Origin: a virus
DNA: 42,753 bases
Reading direction: 5' to 3' (one strand)
Virus record (IMG/VR): IMGVR_UViG_3300013126_000073
Location: 1-42,753 of that record
Below are positions 1-9,006 of this stretch, one piece after another. The notes under the pieces were generated by a model that was not told where the DNA came from, made no database searches, and was given only the letters and a program-made list of their open reading frames with translations. Position 1 is the stretch's first letter; each line of letters opens with the position of its first letter. Both the position numbers and the translations under genes were made by a program.

Positions 1-208
1 CCTCCCCACCACCAACCGGAATCTGAACGTCCGGCTGTTGTGCAGTAGAAGAGGAAATGGGCGCACCGCCTGTCGTTTCGGTAGTTCCAGAAGGGAACAC
101 CCACAGCCTACCATTGGGGTTGTTCCAAGAGAAGTTGAACTGTCCCGCGGACGATTTCAGGCGTATGAACTTTCCGCGTTCTATCAGGTCAAGCAGTACG
201 CTGTTCAT
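1..208 (-). CDS. Partial protein of unknown function (N-terminal 69 residues), tail region
   Basis: The gene runs off the left edge, so only its first 69 codons are visible. The start at 208 is fixed by a very strong purine-rich ribosome binding site (GGAGGAGGAG) immediately upstream. The visible protein begins with a short helical stretch (MNSVLLDLIERGKFIRL) and continues into a Ser/Thr/Gly/Pro-rich part that looks like a linker. I recognise no family. It follows the gene at 225-947 by 16 bases and shares its high GC content, so both probably belong to one GC-rich block at the end of the tail operon, where receptor-binding or accessory virion genes are common. Its role is not shown by the sequence. 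Confidence 0.6.
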   Translation of the reverse strand, partial: MNSVLLDLIERGKFIRLKSSAGQFNFSWNNPNGRLWVFPSGTTETTGGAPISSSTAQQPDVQIPVGGGE

Positions 209-224
209 GCTCCTCCTCCGTTCG

Positions 225-947
225 TCAGGCGATGGGGACCAGCTGGAAGACCGCCGTGCATCGGGACGCATCCGCATTGGCGATGGCCGCCGCGTTGTAG
301 AACTTGGCGTACACGTCGCACCCGCCCGTGAACAGCCCGGTCACGATGGCCGAGTCGTTGGCGAGGATGATGGGCGCGGTCAGGCTCGCCTTGGCGAACG
401 TCAGCGACGACACGAGGCAGTCGCGGATGAGCGCGATGGAGTAGGTCGAGGTGTTGTCGGGGTTGGTGGCCCACGCGGAGACTTCCGCCACGCAGGTCGC
501 GCCGACGTAGTCCACGATGGTCTTGGTCTGGCCTGCGCCCGTCCCGCCCGTGATGGTGATGACGAAGCCGTTGTAGTGGTCGTTCGTGGGTTTGGCCGTC
601 GCCGCCAGGGTGATGTGCGTCGCGTCGCCCGCCTGCGCCGTGCCGGTGATGAGGAACGTCCTGCGGTTGAACAGGCGCACGAGGATGTCGGAGTCGATGG
701 ACGAGTTGGAGCACGACCCCGCGTACATCAGCACGGGCGCGGTCGGCAGCGGGATCTGCGTGGTCTGCAGCAGCGTGCCGGCCGCCTGGTTCTTGGCGAT
801 GGGCACCTGGATCTCGATGGTCGGCGTGGCGGTCGTGTCGATCAGGTTCTTGGCGACGGGTAATCCAAAATTAGCGATGTTTATTACAGAAGAATCTTCC
901 TTTACCATTCTACCAGATTGAGGTGACATAATATCAATTTTGGCCAT
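225..947 (-). CDS. Putative virion/tail-associated structural protein with GTGAGQ-type beta domain
   Basis: This is a 240-residue protein. The start at 947 (MAKIDIMSPQ) has an AGGAG site 10 bases upstream; an earlier in-frame ATG at 992 has no such support. The middle carries the pattern ITGGTGAGQTKTIVDYVGAT followed by a W..NPD.TS.Y element. I know this pattern from many phage tail and adhesin-like structural proteins, where it forms small beta domains. Position after the fibre gene fits a receptor-binding or fibre-associated role, but this is inference. The first roughly 30 codons are AT-rich like the rest of the phage; from about 858 downward the gene is strongly GC-rich with GC-ending codons. 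That sharp change suggests a chimeric gene or a strong shift in codon selection. Confidence 0.65.
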   Translation of the reverse strand: MAKIDIMSPQSGRMVKEDSSVINIANFGLPVAKNLIDTTATPTIEIQVPIAKNQAAGTLLQTTQIPLPTAPVLMYAGSCSNSSIDSDILVRLFNRRTFLITGTAQAGDATHITLAATAKPTNDHYNGFVITITGGTGAGQTKTIVDYVGATCVAEVSAWATNPDNTSTYSIALIRDCLVSSLTFAKASLTAPIILANDSAIVTGLFTGGCDVYAKFYNAAAIANADASRCTAVFQLVPIA

Positions 948-984
948 GTTGTTAATTCTCCTCACATAAAATATATGTCTTATT

Positions 985-1013
985 ACTAACATAATAAATA
1001 CTGACTAACATAA
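985..1013. repeat. Direct repeat actaacataa x2 in the 110-bp gap upstream of 225-947
   Basis: The gap between the fibre gene and the next gene (948-1057) is AT-rich. It holds two exact copies of a 10-base word at 985-994 and 1004-1013, start to start 19 bases apart. No convincing promoter or terminator is visible. The repeat could be chance in AT-rich sequence or a protein-binding site. Confidence 0.35.
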
Positions 1014-1057
1014 ACTTTCTGCTACTTTTTAATATAGATGTTTTTTTCTCCTTTCAA

Positions 1058-3817
1058 TTAAGCATCAGATCCAATAGCAATCCAAGTATAAATATAATTA
1101 TATGATGCATTTAGCGTTTGAGCACTATTTACTCTAAACACTTGGACTGTAAATCCGGATGCAGTCAAATCAGTAAATGAAGCAGCCATCAAGTTAGTGT
1201 TGTCTAAATTCGTATCACCTGGACCAGTAGGCGCTCCATTCGCAGTTGCTTTTGCAGCCTGCACAACAGATACAATAAGTATTGGAACTGAATCAAATGC
1301 AACAGGAAATATTACTGCTTCTTCTGCCTTAACAGTACCGCTTCCAACAATATATCCCCATCCTGATTGAATCCTTTGATTGCTCAGCACAGAGTTTGTA
1401 ACATTATCCTGCCTGCGATAATCCATAACAGAATTGATTGTTCCTCTAGTGACAAGTAAAGCTTGCGCTTCAGCTAATGTCTTTTTTACAAATACTCCAG
1501 AACCACTAGCAACTAAGAAATCATTTGTGGCAGTAGCAAGCGAATGTAATATATAATTTGAAAGGCCTAAAAGTGTTTGTATTTCTGCCAATGTTTTCTT
1601 TACAAATGCGCCAGCACCTGAGCCAATAATAAAATCATTTGCTGCTGTGATTAAAGATTTTAGAGGATAGCGAGCATCGCCTCTTGTATCAGTATGATAT
1701 TGAGTATGATCATCATCACCTAGCCCAGTTAATGCACCATGATCAGTAGCACCAACACCTATTTCAACTCCATTCTTAAAATAGCCTACATATCCATCAG
1801 CGTCCGGAGTTGAATTCATCTTTCCAGCAATTATATGCTTATAATTACCAGTACCATCATTGATTGCATTTGTAGCAGTTCCATTCTTGCGGATACTAAA
1901 CATTGGAGTGTATGCTGAAACCTGCACATTAGTTGTGACTGCAGCCAGACTGAACGTATTACAAAAGTTGTCCTGGATTCCAATCTCCATCAGGTAAGAA
2001 TCAGTAATCAGAATTGTATAATCAAATGTCTTTGTTGTATCACTATAAACTACAGATACTGATACTGGAGTCCCAACCTTATTCTTATAATACATAGAAA
2101 ATAGACCAATCAATGTAGCATTAGAAATTGTGGATTGCCGATCAATAGCAACTACAATATGAATATTTGTAGAAGTTCTTGTCTTTGAAGTTACTCTCAA
2201 AATAGGACGTAGATATTTATCAATAAGAATATTTGCAGCATTTGCTTCCTGGGTGTATCCATATGTACTCTTAGCAACTACCTTGACATTATACGTTTTC
2301 TGCGTTGCACCTGAAGGAGGGCTGATCGTTGTCGATGTTGTCACCAGATCGCTTTGAGCCAAAGTCCAACCTGAATCTGTTGATAGTTTATAGTAGACAT
2401 CATAGTATACCGGAGTCGTACCCAGAGGATCTGCAGCGGCCGTCCATCCAAGGCCGATAGCTCTCTGATCAGGAAGATACCAAGTAGTCCCAGAATAAAG
2501 ATAACCATTACTATATGCAAGGTTTGCAAGTCCAGTAGGATTTGTTCTAATATCTACAGCAATCGTCTTTGTAGTATATTTGACAGTGCTATAAGCATTT
2601 GTCGTGCTAAGCTTAAATACTATATTACCGTGATATTGTGCCGATGCCAAGAAAGTCTTTATATCATCAAATTTAACATAAGGGCCAGCAGGCACTGAGT
2701 CTCCAGTTCTCCAAATAGGCATGTTATATGGAGAAGTAACAGCGACCGTAGGATTATAGATTGTGATATCATCAGAAAGAATCTTATATGTGAATGTACT
2801 ATTGCCATTAGTATTGTTAGCGCCGCTCCAAGTAAATGCAACAACAGAAGTAGCAAATAATATAGAAGTGGCAGATGCTAATGTGGCAGCGGTCAATAAG
2901 TTCTTTGTTACTACTGAAGATTGTATCGGATCATTTGATGCATAAAGCGATGCATCACGAACTCTCACTTCATATTTGTATGTATAACCTTCATTACCTG
3001 CACCAATATTATCAGTGATTGCTCTAAATGTGATACCATCATCTATCTTTGTGCTTACACCATTTACTATTCTATAGACATCATAGTAAAGAGTGTCACC
3101 TTCTGCATCATGAGCGGCAGGCCAGCTAACATCAATTGAAGTAGTATTTTCCTGGATAGTTCCGGAAGGGCTTACAGTTACAACATCTCCAGCATCCCAA
3201 TATGGAGCAGTGTTAAGCGGTTCATAAGTGAATTCAATCTGAGGAATATTAGCATTGTCATATCCACGAAGCTTGCAATAATGAGCATTATCCTGATAAG
3301 GCCAATAAAGAGTAAACCCAGTATAAGTGCCATCTTTGAATGCTTCGCCAACGGCCTCTGCAGTAGCACCAGTAACATCAGTACTCCACTTATAATCATC
3401 ATTAGAAGCGTTATAAGTAAGACTTACTGTACCCAAAGAACCATTGCTATAATAAAAATATGGTTGCGCATTCTGAGGATCTACTGCTTGAGAGTTAGGT
3501 AGCGTCGTTGTTCTATTCACACCATAAGTAGTACGATTTAGATTTTGCGGATAAAATGGAATTGCAAGCGTATTAGCATTACCAGTGCCAGCCTGCCTTG
3601 CCATTTTAATTCTTACTTTAGTAACTCTCTGACCGCTAAGCGCTGCCTGAATAGCAGATATATCAAACCAAATAAAGAATACACCTTGATTGTTTTCGCT
3701 AGAAGAATCATTCCAATAAGACACATGGCCAGTGTAGTCAGAACGCCACTTTGCAGTAGGCCAGCTGACCAAGTCAATGCATCTAGACATATTAGCATTG
3801 AATACACTTGTAGCCAT
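1058..3817 (-). CDS. Tail fibre protein with fibronectin-III-like repeats
   Basis: This 919-residue protein is read as the tail fibre or receptor-binding protein. The ATG at 3817 sits 5 bases after GGAGG; the upstream TTG belongs to that site. The first ~200 residues look like a carbohydrate-binding/DNRLRE-like beta domain (W.D.SS..N.G..FIWFDIS). They are followed by at least three FN3-like units (NTAPYWDAGDVVTVSPSGTI, then VSWPAAHDAEGDTLYYDVYR). Near residues 720-800 is a fibre shaft signature (DDHTQYHTDTRGDARYPL) and two copies of a repeat containing ANDF(I/L)(I/V)(G/A)SG.G.FVKKTLAE. The C-terminal ~110 residues form a beta-rich tip ending YTWIAIGSDA. Long length and repeat structure fit phage fibres; the receptor cannot be deduced. 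It follows the hub gene by 12 bases. Confidence 0.8.
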   Translation of the reverse strand: MATSVFNANMSRCIDLVSWPTAKWRSDYTGHVSYWNDSSSENNQGVFFIWFDISAIQAALSGQRVTKVRIKMARQAGTGNANTLAIPFYPQNLNRTTYGVNRTTTLPNSQAVDPQNAQPYFYYSNGSLGTVSLTYNASNDDYKWSTDVTGATAEAVGEAFKDGTYTGFTLYWPYQDNAHYCKLRGYDNANIPQIEFTYEPLNTAPYWDAGDVVTVSPSGTIQENTTSIDVSWPAAHDAEGDTLYYDVYRIVNGVSTKIDDGITFRAITDNIGAGNEGYTYKYEVRVRDASLYASNDPIQSSVVTKNLLTAATLASATSILFATSVVAFTWSGANNTNGNSTFTYKILSDDITIYNPTVAVTSPYNMPIWRTGDSVPAGPYVKFDDIKTFLASAQYHGNIVFKLSTTNAYSTVKYTTKTIAVDIRTNPTGLANLAYSNGYLYSGTTWYLPDQRAIGLGWTAAADPLGTTPVYYDVYYKLSTDSGWTLAQSDLVTTSTTISPPSGATQKTYNVKVVAKSTYGYTQEANAANILIDKYLRPILRVTSKTRTSTNIHIVVAIDRQSTISNATLIGLFSMYYKNKVGTPVSVSVVYSDTTKTFDYTILITDSYLMEIGIQDNFCNTFSLAAVTTNVQVSAYTPMFSIRKNGTATNAINDGTGNYKHIIAGKMNSTPDADGYVGYFKNGVEIGVGATDHGALTGLGDDDHTQYHTDTRGDARYPLKSLITAANDFIIGSGAGAFVKKTLAEIQTLLGLSNYILHSLATATNDFLVASGSGVFVKKTLAEAQALLVTRGTINSVMDYRRQDNVTNSVLSNQRIQSGWGYIVGSGTVKAEEAVIFPVAFDSVPILIVSVVQAAKATANGAPTGPGDTNLDNTNLMAASFTDLTASGFTVQVFRVNSAQTLNASYNYIYTWIAIGSDA

Positions 3818-3829
3818 TTTATCCTCCAA

Positions 3830-5503
3830 TTAGAATGTAAAGTCTACACCTTCATTATTAACATCAGTTCTTCTTTCTGCTTTACAATCAACCCATGTCA
3901 ATGACTCATCAATCTGAAGCGTTCCATCAATTTCTACATTTACTTTATCACCAGCATTTCTTTTGAATAGATAGTCAACCAATTCATCTCGCTGGTTAGA
4001 TGTAAACTTAAGTGTTCCAGTAAGAATATCAAGCACATGTTCGCCAATCTTGAATGTCTCATCATCTAGATTAAAATCAATCTTTCCATTAGCAGATCTA
4101 AGGCTTCCAGCCTGAATCCAATCAGCCACAAGACCAATGACAGTAAGTACTCTCAATATTGCATTACCATTTGCTGCATATCCATACTGCCATGCAGGAG
4201 ATCCACCATTCCAACCTTGATCAGTCCATGCAAATCCAGAACCAGTCATAGTATAAATGTTTGTTGAACCATCAAGAGTTGGCGCATCATGAATATAAGT
4301 CTCAGTAGCGCCACCATTGATTACTTCAGTTCTATAATATCCCATACTATTTGTTACAATATCATTCAAGTCTAATGTGGCCTGCTGTAAAGCCGATACC
4401 TGACCTGCAGCCTCTGTCTCTGCAAGCTTTTGAATTATTTGCTTTTGCCTTGCAGTAAATGGAGCAGCAGATGCATATCCTTTTTCAACAGCTGTTTGAC
4501 CAACCGCCTCAAATGAGCTAAGACCATTCAAACTATAAATATGCTTCATTATCGGAGACTCAAATGTATTACCATCAGGATCAGTAATTGTCAGTATGTC
4601 ACCTGGCCAATACATTGGGAATCCAGTAGTGTTTATCTTAAATGGTCTGAATATGAAGCCATTTATCTTTGTATTGATAGAGTTGACAACATTCTGATAA
4701 TCAGTCTGAAGCAAAGAGTTGTTTTCAATTACAAGCATATAATCAGAAGTTCCTGCACTATATGAAGTATCACCAACCTTTGCCTGGATTCCAGTTATCT
4801 CAATATCACTTTCTTCAGCATCAAATGAGTATCTATCCTCATCAATAATACTTATAGCCGAAGCACCCTGGCTTTCCCCGTACCATTCCAACCGTAAATA
4901 ACCATTATGGTCCACATAAGCATTGGCTCCGGCCAACTCGGCAACCCAAGCAACAACCTGGTGGAATGTCAGATCCTGATCTGTCGGTTTATCATATACA
5001 ACATAACTCTCATTTAAGAAGCTTAATGTCTGCAATGTCACTCCGCAATAAGAGCATGCATCATAAAGAATCTGATACAATGTTGCAGGGTAAACCAAAG
5101 TTGACAAAGAATAGTATTTATTAAACTTTGCCATATAGTCAAGAGCATAAAGATCTATTGTTGTTGATTTCTTTGGCTGCTGGTCAATGATAAATACTCC
5201 AAGCTTGATATACTCGCTATTGACTAAAGCATAAGCAGTTACCTTAGCACCAGCAAAGAAATATGCATCAAACTTTCTGTCATAATTGTCAAGGCTGAAT
5301 TTCAACTCAGTTGTTTCTGCATTTCCAATTTCAATTACACTTCCTGATACCCAGTTCCTATCAATCTCGATAGAACCTTCGACTATATCAGATGCAAGCA
5401 AATCATACGGAGAGGGATTCCCAAGAAACTCAACAGTAAAAGACGGTACAATCTCTGCACCATTCTTAATTAACTGCATTGTCTGAGAAGTAATTGTTTG
5501 CAT
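3830..5503 (-). CDS. Tail hub / tail-associated protein (Tal-like baseplate protein)
   Basis: This is a 557-residue protein directly after the DUF6711-like gene and before the fibre gene, the usual place of the siphovirus tail hub (Tal, T4 gp27/gp44-like). The first ~110 residues read as a beta domain (SDIVEGSIEIDRNWV, then ELKFSLDNYDRKFDAY). Next comes a hub-like part with ATLYQILYDACSYCGVTL and FHQVVAWVAELAGANAYVD, a pattern common in hub proteins of Gram-positive siphophages. The C-terminal part is Gly/Asn-rich and could connect to the fibre. No lytic peptidase motif is apparent. Start supported by GAGG nine bases upstream. Confidence 0.7.
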   Translation of the reverse strand: MQTITSQTMQLIKNGAEIVPSFTVEFLGNPSPYDLLASDIVEGSIEIDRNWVSGSVIEIGNAETTELKFSLDNYDRKFDAYFFAGAKVTAYALVNSEYIKLGVFIIDQQPKKSTTIDLYALDYMAKFNKYYSLSTLVYPATLYQILYDACSYCGVTLQTLSFLNESYVVYDKPTDQDLTFHQVVAWVAELAGANAYVDHNGYLRLEWYGESQGASAISIIDEDRYSFDAEESDIEITGIQAKVGDTSYSAGTSDYMLVIENNSLLQTDYQNVVNSINTKINGFIFRPFKINTTGFPMYWPGDILTITDPDGNTFESPIMKHIYSLNGLSSFEAVGQTAVEKGYASAAPFTARQKQIIQKLAETEAAGQVSALQQATLDLNDIVTNSMGYYRTEVINGGATETYIHDAPTLDGSTNIYTMTGSGFAWTDQGWNGGSPAWQYGYAANGNAILRVLTVIGLVADWIQAGSLRSANGKIDFNLDDETFKIGEHVLDILTGTLKFTSNQRDELVDYLFKRNAGDKVNVEIDGTLQIDESLTWVDCKAERRTDVNNEGVDFTF

Positions 5504-5513
5504 CTGATTAACC

Positions 5514-5906
5514 TCACACTCTGTCGATATTTCTTTGGATTAGGCTAAAAGATATTTCAGACCAGAAGCCTTCAAGTTGAGAACAAAGTGCTTGCCTGTC
5601 TCCTACATAAAATAACTTAGATACAAAGTCACCTTCTTTAGCATCCATATATTCTACTGTCACATACTCAGAATTGAATGCATTAAGAACTGCCGCACCA
5701 TCAATTGTTCCAATATTGTTCCATTTGAGATTGATATCTACTTCCTGGCCTACTCTCTTCTTTGTCATTGTATATGCTTGATTTCTTCCTGCACCTGGAG
5801 CAGAAATATCTCGCAAATTATACTCAAATACCGTAGGAGCAGGAAGCGAAGTAATAGGAGAACCACTTGGATATTGAGTCACTGTCTTAATTGGAGACTG
5901 CCCCAT
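5514..5906 (-). CDS. Tail protein, DUF6711-like, in the distal-tail position
   Basis: A 130-residue protein between tape measure and hub. It has a strong AAGGAGGTGAGGAAATG start. The text (YNLRDISAPGAGRNQAYTM, then INLKWNNIGTIDGAAVLNAF and SKLFYVGDRQ) resembles the small phage family DUF6711, which occupies the distal-tail slot in several Clostridia siphophages. I infer that it links the tail tube end to the hub. It is much shorter than a full-length Dit protein. No catalytic motif is present. Confidence 0.6.
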   Translation of the reverse strand: MGQSPIKTVTQYPSGSPITSLPAPTVFEYNLRDISAPGAGRNQAYTMTKKRVGQEVDINLKWNNIGTIDGAAVLNAFNSEYVTVEYMDAKEGDFVSKLFYVGDRQALCSQLEGFWSEISFSLIQRNIDRV

Positions 5907-5918
5907 TTCCTCACCTCC

Positions 5919-8255
5919 TTAAGCAAATGAATTGACTGCCCTACCTGCTCTAACATTCTTGCGCTTAAGCCGCTTTGTGTAAGCATCCTCAATCCTATCA
6001 CCACCGATATATACTTCAGTACTGATATCCATTGACTTAAGAACGTCTAGGATCAATTTAAGGATTGCCGTCTGCTCAGCCACACCTTGCCCGCTAGCAT
6101 TTCTAATCATAGCATTAAGCTCATGCAGAGGAGCCACCACCTCGGGGGATCTGGTGTTGTCTCCGACCATTGCCAACATAGGCTGAGATACAATACCACC
6201 CTGCGCAAGTCTAGGAATTTGAGGAATGTTAAATCCTACCTTCCCACCACCAAGGAATTGAGGAATTTCAATCTTAAGCTTATTTACTTCAGTGATGACC
6301 TTGTTGATCAAATCAATCACGGCATTTATCGGCCCCTTAATAATAGAAGCAATACCTGTGAATGCATTGATGATAGCATTTCTAACTACACTAAACTTAT
6401 CTTCAAACCAAGTCCCAATCTTTGAGAATATATCAGTAACAGCATTCCAAACATTTTGTGCAATTTCTTTAAACCTAGCAAACCACACCTGGAAAGTAGC
6501 AATTGCAGCATCGATATTTGTCTTAATAGAATTAAACCAATTTGACACCAAAGTAATTATGAAATGAATGATTGCCTTTACCTGAATCTGGAAACCTTCA
6601 AATATCGTCTTAAGCCCATTCCATGCTCTAGTCCAATCACCAGTAAATACGCCCATCAAGAAATCAATAACACCACCAAGCACTCTGAAGAATGCCTTAA
6701 ACAGATCAGCAATAAATGCAAATACTGCGCTAAGGAAATCCCAAATAGCCTTGAATGCTGCATTAACGCCTGGCGCAAATAGTTTAATTAGGAAGTCAAT
6801 TGCAGGCTTAAGAATTGTATTATAGATCTCCATAACTGCATTCCAAAGCTTAAGCACAAAGTCCCACACCTCTTTAAGTGTTCCCTGAAGATGATTTGTC
6901 CAAAGCTCCTTGAATGTAGTCAAGAAATAATTAACGATAGGCAGAATCCACTTCTCATAGTAAAGCTTAATTGTGTCATAAATATTGGTAAACGTAAGAA
7001 CAAGATTTTCCCAAGTGGTCTTACCCCACTTATTCCAAAGATCAGTAATGATTGTGATGTATCCACCAACTATTGTCTTTATTGTATTGAAAGCATTTGC
7101 AAAAGTAGGAACCATGAATGCAGTCTGTTCTCTTACAGTAGCAAAGAATCCACCAAGTGAAGTCTTAAGATTATCAACAAACTTCTGGATTCCTTCACTT
7201 ACAGTTACAGGAGCATCTTCATTTCCAGAACCAGTAGTTGTATCACCAGGAGCAGAAGCATCAAAAGCCGCATCATCAATAACATTAAGCTGATCAAATG
7301 AAGCCAAAGATCTTTTTGCTGCATTACCAGCAGCAGTAGTATTCTGTGCTAATTTCTTCTGAGCCTCAGAAAGCGCATCCGTAGCTTTCTTTTGTTCCTC
7401 TGTCTGCTTAGGTTGGAATGCAGCAATAAATTGAGAAACAATATCTGCTAATTTTGTCATTCCTTCAAGCATATCATTGATCCACATAAGGATAGGCTTA
7501 AGGATCATGATAAAGCCCTTACCCAATGCAGCCTTGAATTCTTCCCATCTTAATGTCATAAGTCTTGCTTGGTTTGCCCATGAATCAGAAGTATGAAGGA
7601 AGTCACCTTGCGCATCATTTGAAGACTTAAGTAACAATTCGTACCTTAGCTGCGCCTTCTCAGCCTGAGTCATTGATGACACACTCTTAGTTATACCCTT
7701 AGACCTAGCATATTCCGCTATCGCAACTTCGGAAAGGTTTATACCTATTCTTTTCAATCCCTCTGTCTCACCAGCAATACCAGCCCTGATCTTATCAAAT
7801 GCATCTTCCTGATTCATATCGTAGAATGATGCAAAATCTCCTGCCAGTTTTGCAACAGTAATTGACATATCTGCTGCCTTTGTTTCACTAAGCCCCATTG
7901 ATTTAAGCATTGCACCAAATGTACCAGTAAATCTTTTAGCCATCAACTCAGACAAACCAAAAGATTCAACTGAAGACTTAGCAAATTCATTTATCTGTTT
8001 CTTCATTGTTGGGAAAGTAACATCAACTACGTTTTGAACTTCATTAAGAGCAGAAGCTACACTGATAGCCTCCTTAGCAAAATCAGCAATATATTTAACT
8101 GCAAAAGCTGCAGCAATAACAGCGCCTAATTTAGAGAAAGCGCCGGCAGCCATGCCCTTAGCCTGGCCACCAATATTATTCATCTGGCTTTTTAGACCAG
8201 CAGAATTAACATTAAGGTCTAGGTCAATTTTACCAACACTAGTACCGGCACCCAT
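5919..8255 (-). CDS. Tape measure protein
   Basis: This 778-residue protein is the tape measure: long, mostly helical, just downstream of the tail chaperone pair and upstream of the distal tail genes. It has a hydrophobic segment near residues 33-65 (GMAAGAFSKLGAVIAAAFAV) and a long Trp/Phe-rich helical middle (repeats such as WNAVMEIYNTILKPAIDFLI and FKAIWDFLSAVFAFIADLFK) that could insert into membranes. A C-terminal part contains GGIVSQPMLAMVGDNTRSPE, a signature often seen at the end of phage tape measures. By the usual 0.15 nm per residue rule the length suggests a tail near 115-120 nm. GAGG site precedes the ATG. Confidence 0.9.
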   Translation of the reverse strand: MGAGTSVGKIDLDLNVNSAGLKSQMNNIGGQAKGMAAGAFSKLGAVIAAAFAVKYIADFAKEAISVASALNEVQNVVDVTFPTMKKQINEFAKSSVESFGLSELMAKRFTGTFGAMLKSMGLSETKAADMSITVAKLAGDFASFYDMNQEDAFDKIRAGIAGETEGLKRIGINLSEVAIAEYARSKGITKSVSSMTQAEKAQLRYELLLKSSNDAQGDFLHTSDSWANQARLMTLRWEEFKAALGKGFIMILKPILMWINDMLEGMTKLADIVSQFIAAFQPKQTEEQKKATDALSEAQKKLAQNTTAAGNAAKRSLASFDQLNVIDDAAFDASAPGDTTTGSGNEDAPVTVSEGIQKFVDNLKTSLGGFFATVREQTAFMVPTFANAFNTIKTIVGGYITIITDLWNKWGKTTWENLVLTFTNIYDTIKLYYEKWILPIVNYFLTTFKELWTNHLQGTLKEVWDFVLKLWNAVMEIYNTILKPAIDFLIKLFAPGVNAAFKAIWDFLSAVFAFIADLFKAFFRVLGGVIDFLMGVFTGDWTRAWNGLKTIFEGFQIQVKAIIHFIITLVSNWFNSIKTNIDAAIATFQVWFARFKEIAQNVWNAVTDIFSKIGTWFEDKFSVVRNAIINAFTGIASIIKGPINAVIDLINKVITEVNKLKIEIPQFLGGGKVGFNIPQIPRLAQGGIVSQPMLAMVGDNTRSPEVVAPLHELNAMIRNASGQGVAEQTAILKLILDVLKSMDISTEVYIGGDRIEDAYTKRLKRKNVRAGRAVNSFA

Positions 8256-8265
8256 CTAAATCACC

Positions 8266-8610
8266 TCACTTACCGAAGACTTCCTTTAACACATTTGATA
8301 ATGACTCCATTTCTTTATTCAAGAATTCAGTGTCATTTTCTTTGCTCTTTGCAATTCTTATTTTCCAATCACGGTGGATCCTTCGTTGCTCAGAAGTAAA
8401 TTGTTTAATTACTTTCTGATCAGTTTCAGACCTTATTGCAACCACTTTACCTAATGGAGTATCTGACATTAAACCTGCAAGGTATGTACAGAATTCAGAC
8501 CATGATAAATCATTTCCCATCAACTTCAATCGCATATTGTATTGTGTTGCAAATGAAGATACTATCAAATCCCAATCTTCTCTTAAATCGTAATATGTAT
8601 CAATATTGCT
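8266..8610 (-). CDS. Tail assembly chaperone, downstream reading frame (probably made by +1 frameshift)
   Basis: This open frame overlaps the end of the gene at 8609-8926 and continues 115 codons beyond its stop up to the tape measure gene. No credible ribosome binding site and start exists for it. This is the G/GT arrangement of siphovirus tail chaperones, where a small share of ribosomes shifts frame to make a longer protein. Frame arithmetic shows that the required shift is +1 (or -2), not the -1 of phage lambda. Candidate sites are UUU-C at 8629-8626, where the Phe tRNA could slip from UUU to UUC, and CAA-UAG-C at 8614-8608, where the stop codon itself would promote slippage. The text after the shift (NIDTYYDLREDWDLIVSSFA...) is protein-like and ends KEVFGK. 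Confidence 0.65.
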   Translation of the reverse strand, partial: SNIDTYYDLREDWDLIVSSFATQYNMRLKLMGNDLSWSEFCTYLAGLMSDTPLGKVVAIRSETDQKVIKQFTSEQRRIHRDWKIRIAKSKENDTEFLNKEMESLSNVLKEVFGK

Positions 8611-8926
8611 ATTGTGCTTCTGGCTGAAATCGGTTAAGAATCTTATCAATATCCTCCGTGTCCTGAATAAGGGCCATGATAGCAGCGATAATGATCTTAA
8701 AATCATTGAACGATCGCTTGATTACATTCAATTCTTTTGCAGCCTTAGCACCAAGAGCAATTTCAATAGCCTTTTCACACTGAGCAATATTCCCCATATC
8801 GGTCATAAGTTCTTCCATTTTGACCATTGTTTCAAGAGTATTATTGACAGGATATTCTTTATCACCAACCTTAAGAATAGGTTTGCTCGTATCCAGCCTG
8901 CTAGAAATATCAATAATGCGTCCCAT
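8609..8926 (-). CDS. Tail assembly chaperone (upstream frame)
   Basis: A 105-residue protein between the major tail protein and the tape measure gene, the fixed place of tail assembly chaperones. The start at 8926 has AAGGAGAAGAATTATG. It contains a helical part (NTLETMVKMEELMTDMGNIA; KIIIAAIMALIQDTEDIDKI) typical of these small proteins, which coat the tape measure before tube polymerisation. Its stop codon lies inside a second open frame (8266-8706), consistent with a frameshifted longer form. Family assignment rests on position and architecture rather than a recognised domain. Confidence 0.7.
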   Translation of the reverse strand: MGRIIDISSRLDTSKPILKVGDKEYPVNNTLETMVKMEELMTDMGNIAQCEKAIEIALGAKAAKELNVIKRSFNDFKIIIAAIMALIQDTEDIDKILNRFQPEAQ

Positions 8927-8945
8927 AATTCTTCTCCTTAATTCT

Positions 8946-8979
8946 GGCTACGCACACCATATTTTAGATGTGCGTAGCC
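8946..8979 (-). promoter_or_regulatory. Intergenic hairpin after the major tail protein gene
   Basis: A perfect 11-bp inverted repeat (GGCTACGCACA / TGTGCGTAGCC) with a 12-base loop lies between the stop of the major tail gene and the ribosome binding site of the tail chaperone. No T-run follows on the minus strand, so it is not a classic terminator. An mRNA-processing, 3'-protecting or attenuating role is more likely, and would help set tail-tube to chaperone ratio. Confidence 0.7.
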
Positions 8980-9006
8980 GCTTATTCTTATTTGTTCTTA
9001 TTTTAA

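Noticed and set aside
205-714. 169-codon minus-strand frame overlapping the 225-947 gene
   Set aside because: Its text is His/Arg/Pro-rich, as expected from an out-of-frame reading of GC-rich DNA, and it has no start signal.
57-863. 268-codon open frame on the plus strand opposite the 225-947 gene
   Set aside because: It is the mirror of a GC-rich gene, has Arg/Gly/Asp/Val-rich text without domain character, and lacks a ribosome binding site. The minus-strand gene has start signals and phage-like beta motifs.
8946-8979. Intrinsic terminators at the long structural-gene hairpins
   Set aside because: The stems are long and stable, but no T-run follows on the minus strand, and the downstream genes need to be transcribed. 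The terminator call is kept only for 14081-14104 and, weakly, 40518-40540.
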